From: Mycoplasmopsis caviae | GTDB taxonomy: Bacteria > Bacillota_I > Bacilli_A > Mycoplasmatales > Metamycoplasmataceae | Direction of reading: 5' to 3' | Length of the DNA: 64,000 bases | NCBI RefSeq assembly: GCF_024498215.1 | Contig: NZ_CP101806.1 | Span: forward strand, 62,001 to 126,000 | Shown: piece after piece, positions 9,001 to 19,801 of the stretch | Layout of the letters: each line of letters begins with the position of its first letter | Position numbering within the stretch: the stretch's first letter is position 1 | Notes under the pieces: generated by a model | What the model was told of the DNA's origin: nothing | The model's database searches: none | What the model saw: only the letters and a program-made list of their open reading frames with translations | Translations under genes and position numbers: made by a program

Positions 9001-10746
9001 GTATGTAAAAGTTTCAAAAGTAGCAGGCAAAGAATATGTTCAAATTTGCCATTCGGTTAGAATAAAAGGAACAAATAAAACAAAGCAAGTGGTTATTGAA
9101 AAACTTGGTCTTTTATCAAAACTGCAAGAAGAAAATCCTAACATTTTAGAGGATTTAAAAAATAAATATCAAGGTTTGAGAAATGAAGCGAGAGATAATG
9201 AATTATTGAAGTATAGAGTTCACAAATCTATTGATGCTTTATTTGACACAGAATTCAATGAAAGGAATGAATTCAAAGACAAATTAACATATGAAGAAAA
9301 GGCTGAAAAAGTAAAAAATAGTTAGAAAAAATATGGTAATTTACTTTACAAAACGATTTACAAAAAACTAAAACTTGATGAATATTTTGATTTAAAAAGT
9401 AAAGAATTTCTTTTCAGATATGATTTAAATAATATTGTTGAGAACCTAACTTTTTAAGAATTTTAAAACCTTCATCAAAACTAAGAACAGTTCAATCTTA
9501 TGATTCATATTTAATAGAGAATGACGACACGTTGAAATCTCATTACAGAGCATTGGAAATTTTATGCGATGAAAGATTAGATATTATTAAACATTTAAAC
9601 AATAGATTATCAGAATTAATGGACAGAAATCTAGAAGAGGCTTTCTACGATGTTACAACAGTTTATTTTGAAAGTTTCACAGCAGATGATTTTAGAATCT
9701 TTGGTTTTTCAAAGGATTTAAAAGTTAATCAAACACAAGTGGTATTAGGTTTGATGATTGATGCAAATGGAATACCAATAAGTTACAAACTTTTTCCGGA
9801 AATACAAGCGATTTTAAGACTTTTATCCTTTTTATACAGGAAGTTAAGGAAAATTTAGGAATCGAAAATGTAACGATAGTTGCTGATAGAGGACTTAATT
9901 CTGGGCCTAATTTACAGTCGATAATTGACAATGGTTTTAAATTTATAATGGCAGAAAAATTAGAGCAAAAGGCAAAATTGCCTCTGAAATACTTGACTTA
10001 GATTCATATGATAAAATAACTGAAAACTACTTTATTAGAGATCGTAAAGATACAAAATTTGTAAAAAATGAAGATGATGAGAAATATATAATTGATGGTA
10101 GACTTGTTCTTTCTTTCAGTGAAAATAGAAGAAAAAAGGATGAGAGCGACCGCAAAGACTTATTGAAAAAGCTTTAAAAGGTGTTCAAAACAATGCTTCA
10201 AAAGCTCGCTCAGAATTAAGTAGAGGCGGTAGAAAGTATCTCGATTATAATGTTAAAGAAGTAACGATAAAGACAACAAAAATTGAAGATGATGCAAAAT
10301 GAGATGGCTTTTATGGAATATTCACAAACGATATGGAAATGAAGACTGATAGAATTATTTCAACATATCGAAAACTTTGAAAGATTGAAGATTCGTTTAG
10401 AATGCTAAAAACATCATTTGAGGTTAGACCTGTTTATCTATCAAAAAGGAAGACAATTGAAGGGCATTTTCTTATTTGTTATTTAGCCCTTGTACTCCAA
10501 AGATTTCTAGAATTCACTATTGACTCAATAGTTGAAGATGATCACAAATTTACTACTGAAAAAATACTCAACAGTATTAGAGAAGTTGAACTAATAACCT
10601 TTAAAGATTATGAGAATGATACAGAGTATTTTATGAGAACTGATGAACCAATTGAATACCTTGAATTAATTGAAAAATTAAATATTGAAAGACTTCCACT
10701 GATGGGAAAAGTCGATGAAATTGAGGGTATTATAACACATGGCTAA
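9001..10746 (+). pseudogene. IS1634-type DDE transposase, multiply broken
   Basis: Translation in pieces gives a typical IS1634/IS4-superfamily transposase. It has an N-terminal MYVKVSKVAGKEYVQICHSV, the first catalytic Asp in FYDVTTVYFESF, the second in TIVADRGLNSG, and the Glu region in LWKIEDSFRMLKTSFEVRPV. The frame is broken by a TAG at 9323 and by several small indels (near 9450, 9800, 9970 and 10160), so no active protein is expected from this copy. TATAAT-like boxes lie just before ATG 9001 without a clear ribosome site. Confidence 0.88.
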
Positions 10747-10752
10747 AATTGT

Positions 10753-10797
10753 AAAAATGACCAATACACCTATAAATAAGGCGTATTAGTCATTTTT
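10753..10797. terminator. Hairpin at the 3' end of the IS1634-type transposase gene
   Basis: AAAAATGACCAATACACC (10753-10770) pairs with GGCGTATTAGTCATTTTT (10780-10797) around TATAAATA. The loop matches the dispersed CTATAAAACAG repeat family, and the T-run on the right arm fits a terminator for the transposase gene. Confidence 0.6.
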
Positions 10798-10830
10798 AAT
10801 ACTCCTTTTTAATTGATTCGTCAAACTTGG

Positions 10831-11153
10831 GAGGGTCAAGATATATAAAATCATCTTTGTTTAGTTTCTGATTATCTATTAAATCATTTAGAAAAAGTTC
10901 AAAACCTGAATTAGAAAAACTGACATTCTTATGTTGAATGTTATTGATAAACTTCTTTAAATTAATTTTTCTCTTAGTGTTAAATTCTTGTTTTCCAACA
11001 GGAATATTAAATTTATTATTTGAATTAAATCTTATTTGATTATTGAATCCATAAAAAATAAGTAAAAGCAACTTTATTTGTGCTTGAAATGAATTTTTGT
11101 TACTTAGATTGTTTCAATCATCTCTTAATTTAAGAAATGCTTCTTTGTTTTTC
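10831..11153. repeat. Right copy of the ~322-bp IS1634 target duplication
   Basis: Matches 8572-8893 with a single extra A. This copy keeps the methylase frame through FELFLNDLIDNQKLNKDDFI, so the deletion in the left copy arose after the insertion. Confidence 0.85.
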
Positions 11154-12130
11154 TTTGATAATTTATAGTCGTCAATAGAGAGAGAGAAGGATTTCGCTCA
11201 GCGGATTCGAGTTCATAAATTGCAAGATTTTAACTAGATTTGAATCCTTATCATTATAAAAATAATTTTTTGCTTCAACATTGCTAATCATTGTTCCTCC
11301 GCCACCAAAAACATCATAAAAATTGTTAATATTTTTAGGAAATAAAGTTGATAATTCTCGTCACAATTTATATTTGTCCCCTAAATAATATAAAGGACTT
11401 CTAGTTACAAAATCATTGCTTGAATTTATGAGATTATAGTATTCATTTCTAATTCTTTCAAATGATTTCTTATAGTAATTTTTATCAATCTCGCACCCTA
11501 CAAAAAATCTATTATTTCTAACTGCTGCAACTCCTGTTGTGCCACTTCCACAAAAAGGATCAAAAATGCAATCTCCTGGGTTTGTGTGAATTTTAATTAT
11601 TTCATCTAATAAGTAAAGTGACTTTTGTGTAGGGTGAATTTTATCTTTTGACTTTGGAACAACCGGATATTCAAATGATGGTCTTAAATAAGGCTTACTA
11701 CATGGTTTGTTAAATGTTCAACCTATTCCTTTTGTTGCTCAGATTGCTATTTCATAATCTGTAACATATCTTCTTGTAGTATTTCTGGGCATTGGGTTAT
11801 TCTTGATTCATCTTAATAAATCCTTAATTTTAAATCCACACTCTTCTAATGTTTCACAAATTTCCCCTATGTTTTTATAGTCATCAAATATTATTATTGA
11901 ACCACCGTTTTTAATTAAAGGTGAAACTTCCTTAATTCATTTTTTCTGGTCAAATCCATAATCTCAAACACCAAATTAATACCATTTCTACCTATGGTAT
12001 TAAAATTATTTTCTCTTGAAATGTTATAAGGTGGATCAGTTATTACTGCATCAAAAATTGGATATGAAAAATTTTGTTTTAATTCTTTGATAAAGTCCAA
12101 ACAGTCCCTGTTTTTATAAATGAAATTCAT
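10831..12130 (-). pseudogene. 5' part of the broken bifunctional type IIS methyltransferase
   Basis: From ATG 12130 it encodes an N-terminal beta-class amino-methylase (FDAVITDPPYNIS motif; FDPFCGSGTTG as the FxGxG motif) fused to the start of a Dam-class domain (LYYLGDKYKLWREL, FYDVFGGGGTM). Two breaks are visible. One base is missing near 11977 (TTTGGTGTTTGAG reads in the wrong frame). A second shift falls at a dinucleotide run, (AG)5, at 11177-11186. The IS1634-like insertion then splits the Dam domain. Two fused methylases are expected for a type IIS system because its site is asymmetric. Functional protein is unlikely. Confidence 0.85.
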
Positions 12131-12263
12131 ATTTTTTGATTATACCATCATTTTTTAATGAGTTATGTTTTTATAGATATGAAAGCACAATACAAAAATG
12201 AATAATTGCCTTTTATGTAATGATAAAATTAAAATACTAAACAACCAAGCGAGGATTACAAAA

Positions 12264-14090
12264 ATGAAGCAATATAAAAGTGTTAATGATGTTGATGTTA
12301 AGTATACTTTCGATCTTGAAGATATTTTAAAAGGTAAAAAAATAAGGGACCTTTTTGAAGAATATAAAGCACTAGCTAAAATAGCAATTGAAACAAAAGA
12401 TAGCAAATATGAAAGTATTGAAAAATATATTGAATCAATTGAATTAGGTAAAAATATAGGTATTCTATCAAATAGAATCTACAACTATATTTCAAACCAT
12501 AATAACCAAAATTTAGTTGATTCAAAATGAACTGAACTAAGCACACAATGAGAAAATCTTATTAATAAAATTGAAGAAGAAATAGGAAGTGAAACAGTTA
12601 GATTTTATAAGAATATTGAAAAATTTAAGATATGAAAAGATGATCCAAGACTAGCAAATCAACGTAGAAGTATAATTGATGCAATTGATGCCTATGAACA
12701 CAAACTCAATGATGAAGTAGAGGAATACATAAATCTTACATCAAGTTCGCAACCCGACTATGAATCAATTTTTAACATCATATCAGATAGTGAACTTGAT
12801 TACGGCTTTGCCACAGATTCAAAAGGTAAGAAATATAAACTTTCACCAGCAGTAAAAATTAAGTATATGAAAAGCGACGATTTCAAGGTTCGCAAGTCAA
12901 CCTATGATTCTTTTTTAAAGGCTCATATGAAACATAAAGACTCTATGGCTAATTTACTTTATCAACATTTTAAAGCTATAACCGTTGGTGCAAAAGTGCG
13001 AAAATACAAAAATTCAATCGATATGCTGACCTATGGCGACAAAATCGATAAAAACAAACTTCAATTTCTCTTTGATAAAGTTGCTACACTAAAGTATTCA
13101 ATTAAAAAGAGAAATAAATATTACAAGAAATTTTACGAGGCAAAATTTGGTCAAAAATATCAAGCAAAATATGACTCATATCGTGAATTAGTAAAAGTTA
13201 AAAGTACATATACCATAGAACAAATGCAAAACATTGTTTCAGAAGCTCTAAGGCCTTTTGGTTCTGAATATCACACTATGATTAACAAAGCAATAAATGA
13301 GAGATGAGTTGACTATATGACAATAGACAACAAACTTTCAGGTGCTTATAGCATCGGCAACACATATGGTGTTGATAAAAAATATATTTTAATGAACTTT
13401 GATGGTGAACTTGGTTCTGTTGAAACATTAGCACATGAACTAGGTCACTCAATGCATTCTTATTTTTCAGACAAAAATAATGATATAAACAATGCTTCAT
13501 ATCCAATAATTTTAGCTGAGATAGCTTCAATATTTAATGAACTTATGCTTTATGACTACCTATTAAAAAATAGCAAAAATGACTTATTTAAATTCAAGAT
13601 TCTTGACAATATGATCGATGGTTTTATAGGCACAGTTTTTAGACAAATTATGTGAGCTAATTATGAATATGATTTATATAGAGCCATTGAAAATGATCAA
13701 GCTAGTCCTTCATATGAATCATTAAGTAAAATTTACCATAAAAATTCATTGAAGTATTCAACCAAGCCAAATAAATACAAAAAGGACAAAAATATTATGT
13801 CAGTTTATGTGCCACATTATTACTATGGATTTTATGTTTATAAGTATGCTATTGGTCAATTAGTTGCAAACTATTTTTATTCAAGGCTTAAGGCTGAAGG
13901 TGATTCATACTTGCAAGTTTATATTAATGATTTTTTAAGTGCAGGAGATAGGGATTATCCTCTCGAAACACTTAAAAAGGTTGGTGCAGATTTAAGTGAT
14001 CCAAAGTTTTATGAAATAGGTTTTAGTTATTTCAAAGATTTAATTGAAAAATGAATTAAGTTAGGCAAGAAAATTTTTAAAATTAAGTAG
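12264..14090 (+). CDS. pepF: Oligoendopeptidase F (M3 family metallopeptidase)
   Basis: Cytoplasmic zinc peptidase that degrades peptides of about 7-17 residues. 608 residues, near the family norm, reading through several TGA Trp codons. The zinc site [12 protein letters not shown] lies near residues 391-402, followed by the third ligand region [11 protein letters not shown]. The conserved [15 protein letters not shown] segment is present towards the C-terminus. I chose ATG 12264, with GAGG 8 nt upstream; the in-frame ATG at 12198 has no ribosome site. It is a normal housekeeping gene inside the accessory zone. Confidence 0.92.
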
Positions 14091-14156
14091 TTTTCTAAAA
14101 GAACTATAAAACAGGGAAATTAGTAAAACTAATCAATCAATATTAAAGAGGAAAAT

Positions 14157-15580
14157 ATGGCGATACCAAAAGAAATATTAAATATTGAAAGACCAAAAGG
14201 AACAATTGTAAGGCATAGTTTTGGTGTATATTCAGTTGTTAAAAGAGGTTCCAAATATGTTAATGGAAAAGCTATTCCATACAACATTGCTGTTGTTGGT
14301 CGAATTGAAAATGGGCAATATGTGCCATTAAAAGAACCAAAAATTATGAAAAACATTGAGAAGGATTTAACAATAATAAAAGATTATGGAGATGTCGCCA
14401 TTTTTCATAGTTGTGGCATAAATATATATAAACAATTACAAAAGTACTTTGATGAATTGACAGCCAAAAAGTTGTATTTGATTGCTTTAATTCGCTGTGG
14501 TTATCCTAATGCAACTGCCAAAGATTTAGGATTTCATTATAAAACATCTTTTTTATCAGAATTATTTAAGAATGTTAGTTTTAGCGATTCAACACATCAT
14601 GAATTTTTTGAAAAAGTTGGAAAAAACTATGCAAAAATTGAAAGATTTATGGTTGATAGAATTAGTCAGTTTAATAAATCTATTCAAATTGTAGATGCAA
14701 CACTAAAATCAAACAATTTTGATGATTCAGCTTTTGTTAATACTATTGGAACAGAAAAGACAAAAGATGACAGCGATTTTACTCTTTTATACACCTATGA
14801 TTTAGAAACGAAAGAACCTATTTATAGTAGACCATATTTTTGAAATATAATAGATAGCACTATTTTTAGTGATTATCTAGAAAGAATAGCTAATAAAAAT
14901 GAAATTATTGTAGGTGATAATAACCAGTGAAATTCAGAAATAATAAAAGAAATTGAAAAACAAAAAAAGTCAGGATATTTATTTCCAATTAAACATTCTT
15001 CAAAAAATACTTTAGCCAATAATTTAACTGATGATTTAGTTCCTTTAACATTCAAAGATAAAAAAATACTTGGCAAAATAACTATATTGAAAACAAATAT
15101 TATTACACAATTAAAGATTTGGACATTGAAGCAAAAGAAAGAAAATCACTTTATCAAGCGTTAGTAAAAAGTGGTAATTTTGATTTCGGAAAGTTCAATG
15201 AAGAATCAAAAAAATTAGGCATAATTGTCTTCGAATCTAATAGTAGATTGTCATTGGAAAATGTATATACAATTTATTTACAAAGATGAGTAAGTGAAGA
15301 AGCATTTAAATTTTACAAAGGTATTTTAGAATTACCAAAAACAGCAAAAAACTATGAATATTGTTTGTATGCAACTGAATTTATAAACTATATTTCATTA
15401 ATAATTCTAACTCGTGTTAAGAATGAATTTGCAAGATTAGATTTAAGCAAAACTTATTCATTCAATCAAATTATTAACTATCTAAGATCATACAAGAAAC
15501 AAAGTGATGATGGTTTGAACTGAAGAAATAGTAAATTATTAGACGAAGTTGAAAAAATAGTTGATATTTTGGCTATATAA
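14157..15580 (+). pseudogene. IS4/IS1634-superfamily transposase with one frameshift in a poly-A run
   Basis: Begins MAIPKEILNIERPKGTIVRH with AGAGGA upstream. Candidate DDE residues are in IQIVDATLKS, IIVGDNNQWN and WVSEEAFKFYKGI. The reading frame (TGA as Trp) is open except for one -1 shift at 15060-15066. There, 7 A's stand where 8 would continue DKKNTWQNNYIENKYY; the last codon then fits TAA at 15578-15580. With 8 A's the product would be 474 residues. This may be a dead copy or a gene switched by slippage. It faces the transposase-like gene at 15690-17033. I found no clear terminal repeats. Confidence 0.75.
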
Positions 15581-15632
15581 GTCCATTTATTAATGTAATT
15601 CAATTTAACTGCAATTACTGAAAGCAAAATTT

Positions 15633-15674
15633 AAAAATGTGATGTGCCTTTTGCTGCAATACATCACATTTTTT
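15633..15674. terminator. Bidirectional terminator between the convergent transposase genes
   Basis: AAAAATGTGATGT (15633-15645) pairs with ACATCACATTTTTT (15661-15674). A-run and T-run flank the stem, so it can stop transcription from both sides. Confidence 0.8.
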
Positions 15675-15689
15675 ATTTTCATTTTTAAA

Positions 15690-17033
15690 TTATTTGTTAT
15701 TCTCAATTTGTGGATATTTATTAAGCAAACATTTTTTAATAGATTCATATAAATTTCATATTTCATCTGTATGTGAATTCGAAAATTTAAAACTGTCTGT
15801 TTCAACTCCATCAGTCAAAATAATAATTCTAATAACACCCATAGCAATATCATTCAGTTTAGACTCTGTGAATTTATTTTTGCCTTGTAAACCTAATTCA
15901 GAATTAATTATGTAAATTGTATATCTAAGAACCATAAGACTCATAAGACATAGGCAACTATACTTATCAACATGTTCAGCTGAAAGTGAAATCCTTGAAG
16001 TAACAAAAAGTTCATTTTTTAAAAAACTTCATGTATTTCTAATTAAGTCTTCTCTTGAATATAATTCGCGTAGTTCACTATCTTTTAAATCCTTTAATTT
16101 GGTACTAATTAACCCACTTTGTTTTTTATTTTTAACAACTGCTGTTGTATTATTAATTAATTCTCAACCTATTTGCCTTAAGGCTTCTATATTTTTTTTA
16201 GTGCATATTTCATTTTTTGCAACTATTGTAGCCGAATTAATATTGTAAATTTCTTGCAATTCAGTTACAAAAGGTATTAGTGTTGAACTTTTACTTTCTC
16301 CAGGTAAAAATAATTTGAAGTTCAATAAAACCCCATTTTTATCGGTCGCAAGTGCAAGAGTAACCTTATCCCTTGTAATTTTTCTTCTTGGTCATTCATC
16401 ATACTCATCATCTTCATCAAAACAATCGTAAGATTCTAAATAATATGTTGTAGTACTATATCAAATTTCATCAAAATTGAGTTTGTAATTAGTTAACAGG
16501 TTGCTATTTGCTTTTTTTAAAAGTTCCATTTTGTTATCAGAAATAAAATCTAATATATTATAAAAATTTTCCAAATTACCATCAACATCGTCTTCATCTA
16601 CTGGTATTCAATTTTCTCCGTGTTTGTTAAAATCCTTAAATATGAAATTTGTAATAACATCATTTAATTTTATTTTTTCATTAATTTCGATATTTTTAAA
16701 AGGATTAAGATATGCAAAAATTTTCTTTAGGAAATCCAAGCCTTCATATTTTTTATAATATTCCTTCTTTGGTTCTTTAATACCTTTAAATTCTCTATCA
16801 AGTTTTTTCTTTGCATCTTCAGGTGTCAAAGCAAGACTAAAAGAAGGCAATATTGATTTAATTTTTTCAATAGGATCATCATGATATTTTTTTAAATCTT
16901 CCACATAACCATATCCAAACCTGATTGAAAACCCTTTGTTATTATTTTTAGGAATTCCAATTGATATGTATCTTTTACCCTTTGTCATAATGCTTGTGCT
17001 AATTCTTCATTGTAAACGTTTATTTTTTTCCAT
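15690..17033 (-). CDS. IS1634-like transposase homologue, open frame but lacking the catalytic triad
   Basis: 447 residues from ATG 17033 (ATG 16988 is an alternative; neither has a clear ribosome site). Architecture follows IS1634 transposases: a basic N-terminus, then DEIWYSTTTYYLES (family: YDVTTVYFES), ALATDKNGVLLNFKLF, SSTLIPFVTELQEI, TIVAKNEICTKKNI (family: TIVADRGL) and LIRNTWSFLKNELFV (family: WKIEDSFRMLK). At each of the three places where the DDE acid should stand another residue is found. Yet no stop or frameshift interrupts the frame when TGA is read as Trp. It may be a captured, non-catalytic protein or a recently decayed transposase. Confidence 0.65.
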
Positions 17034-17095
17034 AAAAAAATTATATTTTAAAAATAAAAAAATATTTTTACAAATAATCACACGGCATATTTACA

Positions 17096-17160
17096 CTTTC
17101 GGAGTTAAAATGCCATAAAAAATCAAAAACACCTATAAAACAGGTGTTTTAGTAAATTTT
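17096..17160 (+). repeat. ACTTTCGGAGTTAAAA block plus CTATAAAACAG hairpin
   Basis: 17096-17111 (ACTTTCGGAGTTAAAA) equals the left end of the 307-bp element at 53275. Next, AAAACACC (17127-17134) and GGTGTTTT (17143-17150) form a hairpin around TATAAAACA, followed by AGTAAATTTT. The similarity to 53279-53345 continues loosely to about 17190, suggesting an element end next to the transposase-like gene. Confidence 0.6.
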
Positions 17161-17191
17161 AATTATTTGTATTAATAACACTTTTTGGCCC

Positions 17192-17638
17192 TTACTTATG
17201 GTACTTTTTATTGTTAATAATCATAAATGAGCGATAAATTTGTTCTGCAAGCATAACTCTAAACAACTGATGTGGTCAGGTTAATTTTGAAAAATTAATT
17301 TTCATATTGCAATTAATTAAGTCTTCATTAACACCATCACTTCCACCAATAATAAAAGTTAAATTTGTATTATTATTAACGATATTACTTAATTCAACAG
17401 AATCTAGCGATTTACCATTTAGCGATGCATAAATTACATAAGTATCGTCACTAATGTGCGAGTTGATTAGCTTTGTTTCCTTGTCTTTTTTAACTTCTAT
17501 GTTTTTTTCTTCGCTGAATTCTTTAATCTCAACAATACTAAGTTGTGCATAATGGCTTATATTTTTTGCATACTGATTAAAAAGGACTTTAAATTCAGGG
17601 CTTAATGAACCAACAGCAACAATTTTAATCTTTCTCAT
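17192..17638 (-). CDS. rlmH: 23S rRNA pseudouridine1915-N3 methyltransferase RlmH
   Basis: SPOUT methyltransferase acting on the assembled 70S ribosome at helix 69. 148 residues. The SAM-binding knot is seen in LTFIIGGSDGVN and the invariant C-terminus ends AEQIYRSFMIINNKKYHK. The last 28 codons follow an in-frame TGA at 17276. Its start overlaps the mnmG 3' end by 14 nt, so the two are co-translated. Confidence 0.95.
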
Positions 17639-19481
17639 TCTTCTTCCTTGTTGTTTCTAAATAAAACATAAGCATTTGAATATCAGCTGGATTAATTCCA
17701 CTAATTCTACTTGCTTGACCAATTGTTGCTGGCTTAACACTTATTAATTTTTGTTTTGCCTCAGTTGCAATATTATTAATTTTGTTATATTCTAAATCCT
17801 CGGGAATTTTATAATTTTCAAGGCGAACTACTTTATTGGCTTCACTTTTTTGTTTCTCGATATAACCATGAAGTCTAACCATTGTTGTTAATTCTTCGAG
17901 ATATGGGAAATTCGGGATTATGTCATGTGGATCAATGTTAGGGCGAGCCAATGTTTGCAATAGTGATATGCCGGTTGTAATATCATATTTAATTGCAACA
18001 GGATCCTTTGAAGAAAGATAAGTAGTATGAAGCCTTTGAATTTCTTGGTCAATTAAATCATATTTTTTAGTAACTTTTTGGTATTGATTTTTGTCTATAA
18101 GACCTATTTTATAGCCATATTCGGCCAATCGAATATCAGCATTATCATTTCTTAAAAGTAATCTATATTCAGCCCTTGATGTTAACATTCTATATGGCTC
18201 TTTCGTGCCTTTAGTTACTAAATCATCGATTAATACACCAATATATCCATGATTTCTTAGTATAACAATACCGTCTTTTTTTTCTATTCTTAATGCTGCA
18301 TTAATACCTGCTATTAAACCTTGTGCAGCAGCTTCTTCATAACCGCTTGTGCCGTTAATTTGTCCAGCCGAATAAAGATTTTTAATTTTTTTGGTTTCTA
18401 GTGTCGGTTTTAATTGCAAAGGATCAATTGCATCATATTCAATTGCATATGCATATTTTTGAATCTTGCAATTTTTAAGACCTGGAATACTTCTAATCAT
18501 TAATTCTTGTACTTCAACTGGCATTGAAGTTGATAGTCCATTGACATAAGTTATTGAACCATCAGCAGTTTCTGGTTCAAAGAAAATTTGGTGGCGTTCT
18601 TTTGATGGGAACTTAACAATTTTATCTTCAACAGATGGGCAATATCGAGGACCAATTCCTTTAATTATTCCACCATACATTGCACTCTTAGTTAGGTTTT
18701 GATCAATTATTCTATGAGTTTCAGGTGTTGTATAAGTTAAATAGCAAGCAATTTGTCGTGGTAATTTAACATTTGATCTCGATGAAAAAGAAAGATTTGT
18801 GTCGCTTAATACTTCCTCTTGGACTTGTGAATAATCAATTGAATCTGAATAAATTCTTGGTGGTGTACCTGTTTTAAGTCTTTGAATTTTAAAACCAAGT
18901 TCCTTTAGAGAATTGCTCAATTTGTTACTTGTTTTTTCATTATCAGGCCCGCTTATTTTAATAACGTCTCCCCTTAGAATTCTTGAATCCATATAAGTAC
19001 CTGTTGTAATAACACAGACCTTAGCTTCAATGACATCACCATTTGCAAGTTTGATAGCTTTAAATTCTTTTTTGTTGTTAACTATTATTTCCTCTGCAAT
19101 ATCTTCAATAAGATCTAAATTCGGTTCCTTTAAAACATATTCAAGGGCAATCTTCATATATTTTTCTTTGTCTATTTGAGCTCTTAGTGCACGAACTGCT
19201 GGGCCTTTTGACTGATTAAGCATTTTTAATTGAATCATACTTAGGTCAGCTCAAAGACCTTGCATTCCACCAAGTGCATCAATTTCCCTAGTAATAATAC
19301 CTTTTGCAGGTCCACCGATTGATGGATTACAAGGCATCATACCTAAACGTTGCTTATTTAAAGATACCAAAAGAGTTTTATGATTTTTGTGAGCAAGTGC
19401 GAAAGCAGCTTCAAGTCCAGCATGTCCACCACCAATAACAACAGCTTCATATTTATGTACATTTACACTTTTCTTATTCAT
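17625..19481 (-). CDS. mnmG: tRNA uridine-5-carboxymethylaminomethyl modification enzyme MnmG (GidA)
   Basis: FAD-dependent partner of MnmE in forming cmnm5U34 in tRNAs. 618 residues, the usual length. N-terminal dinucleotide fold [16 protein letters not shown] near residues 16-31, then [15 protein letters not shown] with the conserved Cys, GTYMDSRI, and TGTPPRI. The C-terminal region carries [11 protein letters not shown] and the tail ISGINPADI. One TGA Trp (19251) lies in QGLWADL. It leads the mnmG-rlmH pair and diverges from tRNA-His. Confidence 0.97.
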
Positions 19482-19541
19482 AGTTCTTATATTTTAGTTT
19501 ATTTTGTAAAAAATATATTATAATAAATAGGCTAATTATGT

Positions 19542-19618
19542 GGCGGATGTGGTGAAGCGGTTAACACAGCGGGTTGTGGTCCCGTCATGCGAGGGTTCGA
19601 ATCCCTTCATCCGCCCCA
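19542..19618 (+). tRNA. tRNA-His (GTG), CCA encoded
   Basis: Acceptor stem GCGGATG (19543-19549) pairs with CATCCGC (19608-19614). The extra G at -1 (19542) faces C73, the hallmark of tRNA-His. The anticodon loop TTGTGGT gives GTG; the T-arm is GAGGGTTCGAATCCCTT; CCA (19616-19618) is encoded. A TATAAT box at 19519-19524 lies 18 nt upstream. Confidence 0.97.
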
Positions 19619-19687
19619 TTTTTTTATTTTGCTTTTTTCATATTTTTTTCCATAATTTAAGTAAGCAACCAAAATTTAGCATTTTAA

Positions 19688-19722
19688 TAATAACACTATA
19701 AAACAGTGCTTTTGGTAAATTT
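19688..19722. repeat. CTATAAAACAG hairpin repeat
   Basis: AACACTATAAAACAGTGCTT then TTGGTAAATTTA; CACT and AGTG flank the core. It lies between tRNA-His and the first DHH gene and may end the tRNA transcript. Confidence 0.6.
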
Positions 19723-19801
19723 AGAATGCCAAAATTTATTTCAAAAATTTAATTTTTTAAAAATTAAATATAATTATTATTCAAATTAAAGGAGAATAAA
19801 T

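Larger units (their letters stand above)
8894..10830. mobile_element. IS1634-family insertion sequence (degenerate)
   Basis: 1937 bp. The termini are 18-bp inverted repeats, CCAAGTTTGACGAATCAA at 8894-8911 and its complement at 10813-10830. It interrupts the type IIS methylase gene and is flanked by a direct repeat of about 322 bp. It carries one transposase gene on the plus strand (9001-10746) and a terminator-like hairpin near its right end (10753-10797). Confidence 0.9.

Noticed and set aside
12198-12263. Upstream ATG of pepF
   Set aside because: No ribosome site there, while ATG 12264 has GAGG at the right distance and matches the usual PepF N-terminus.
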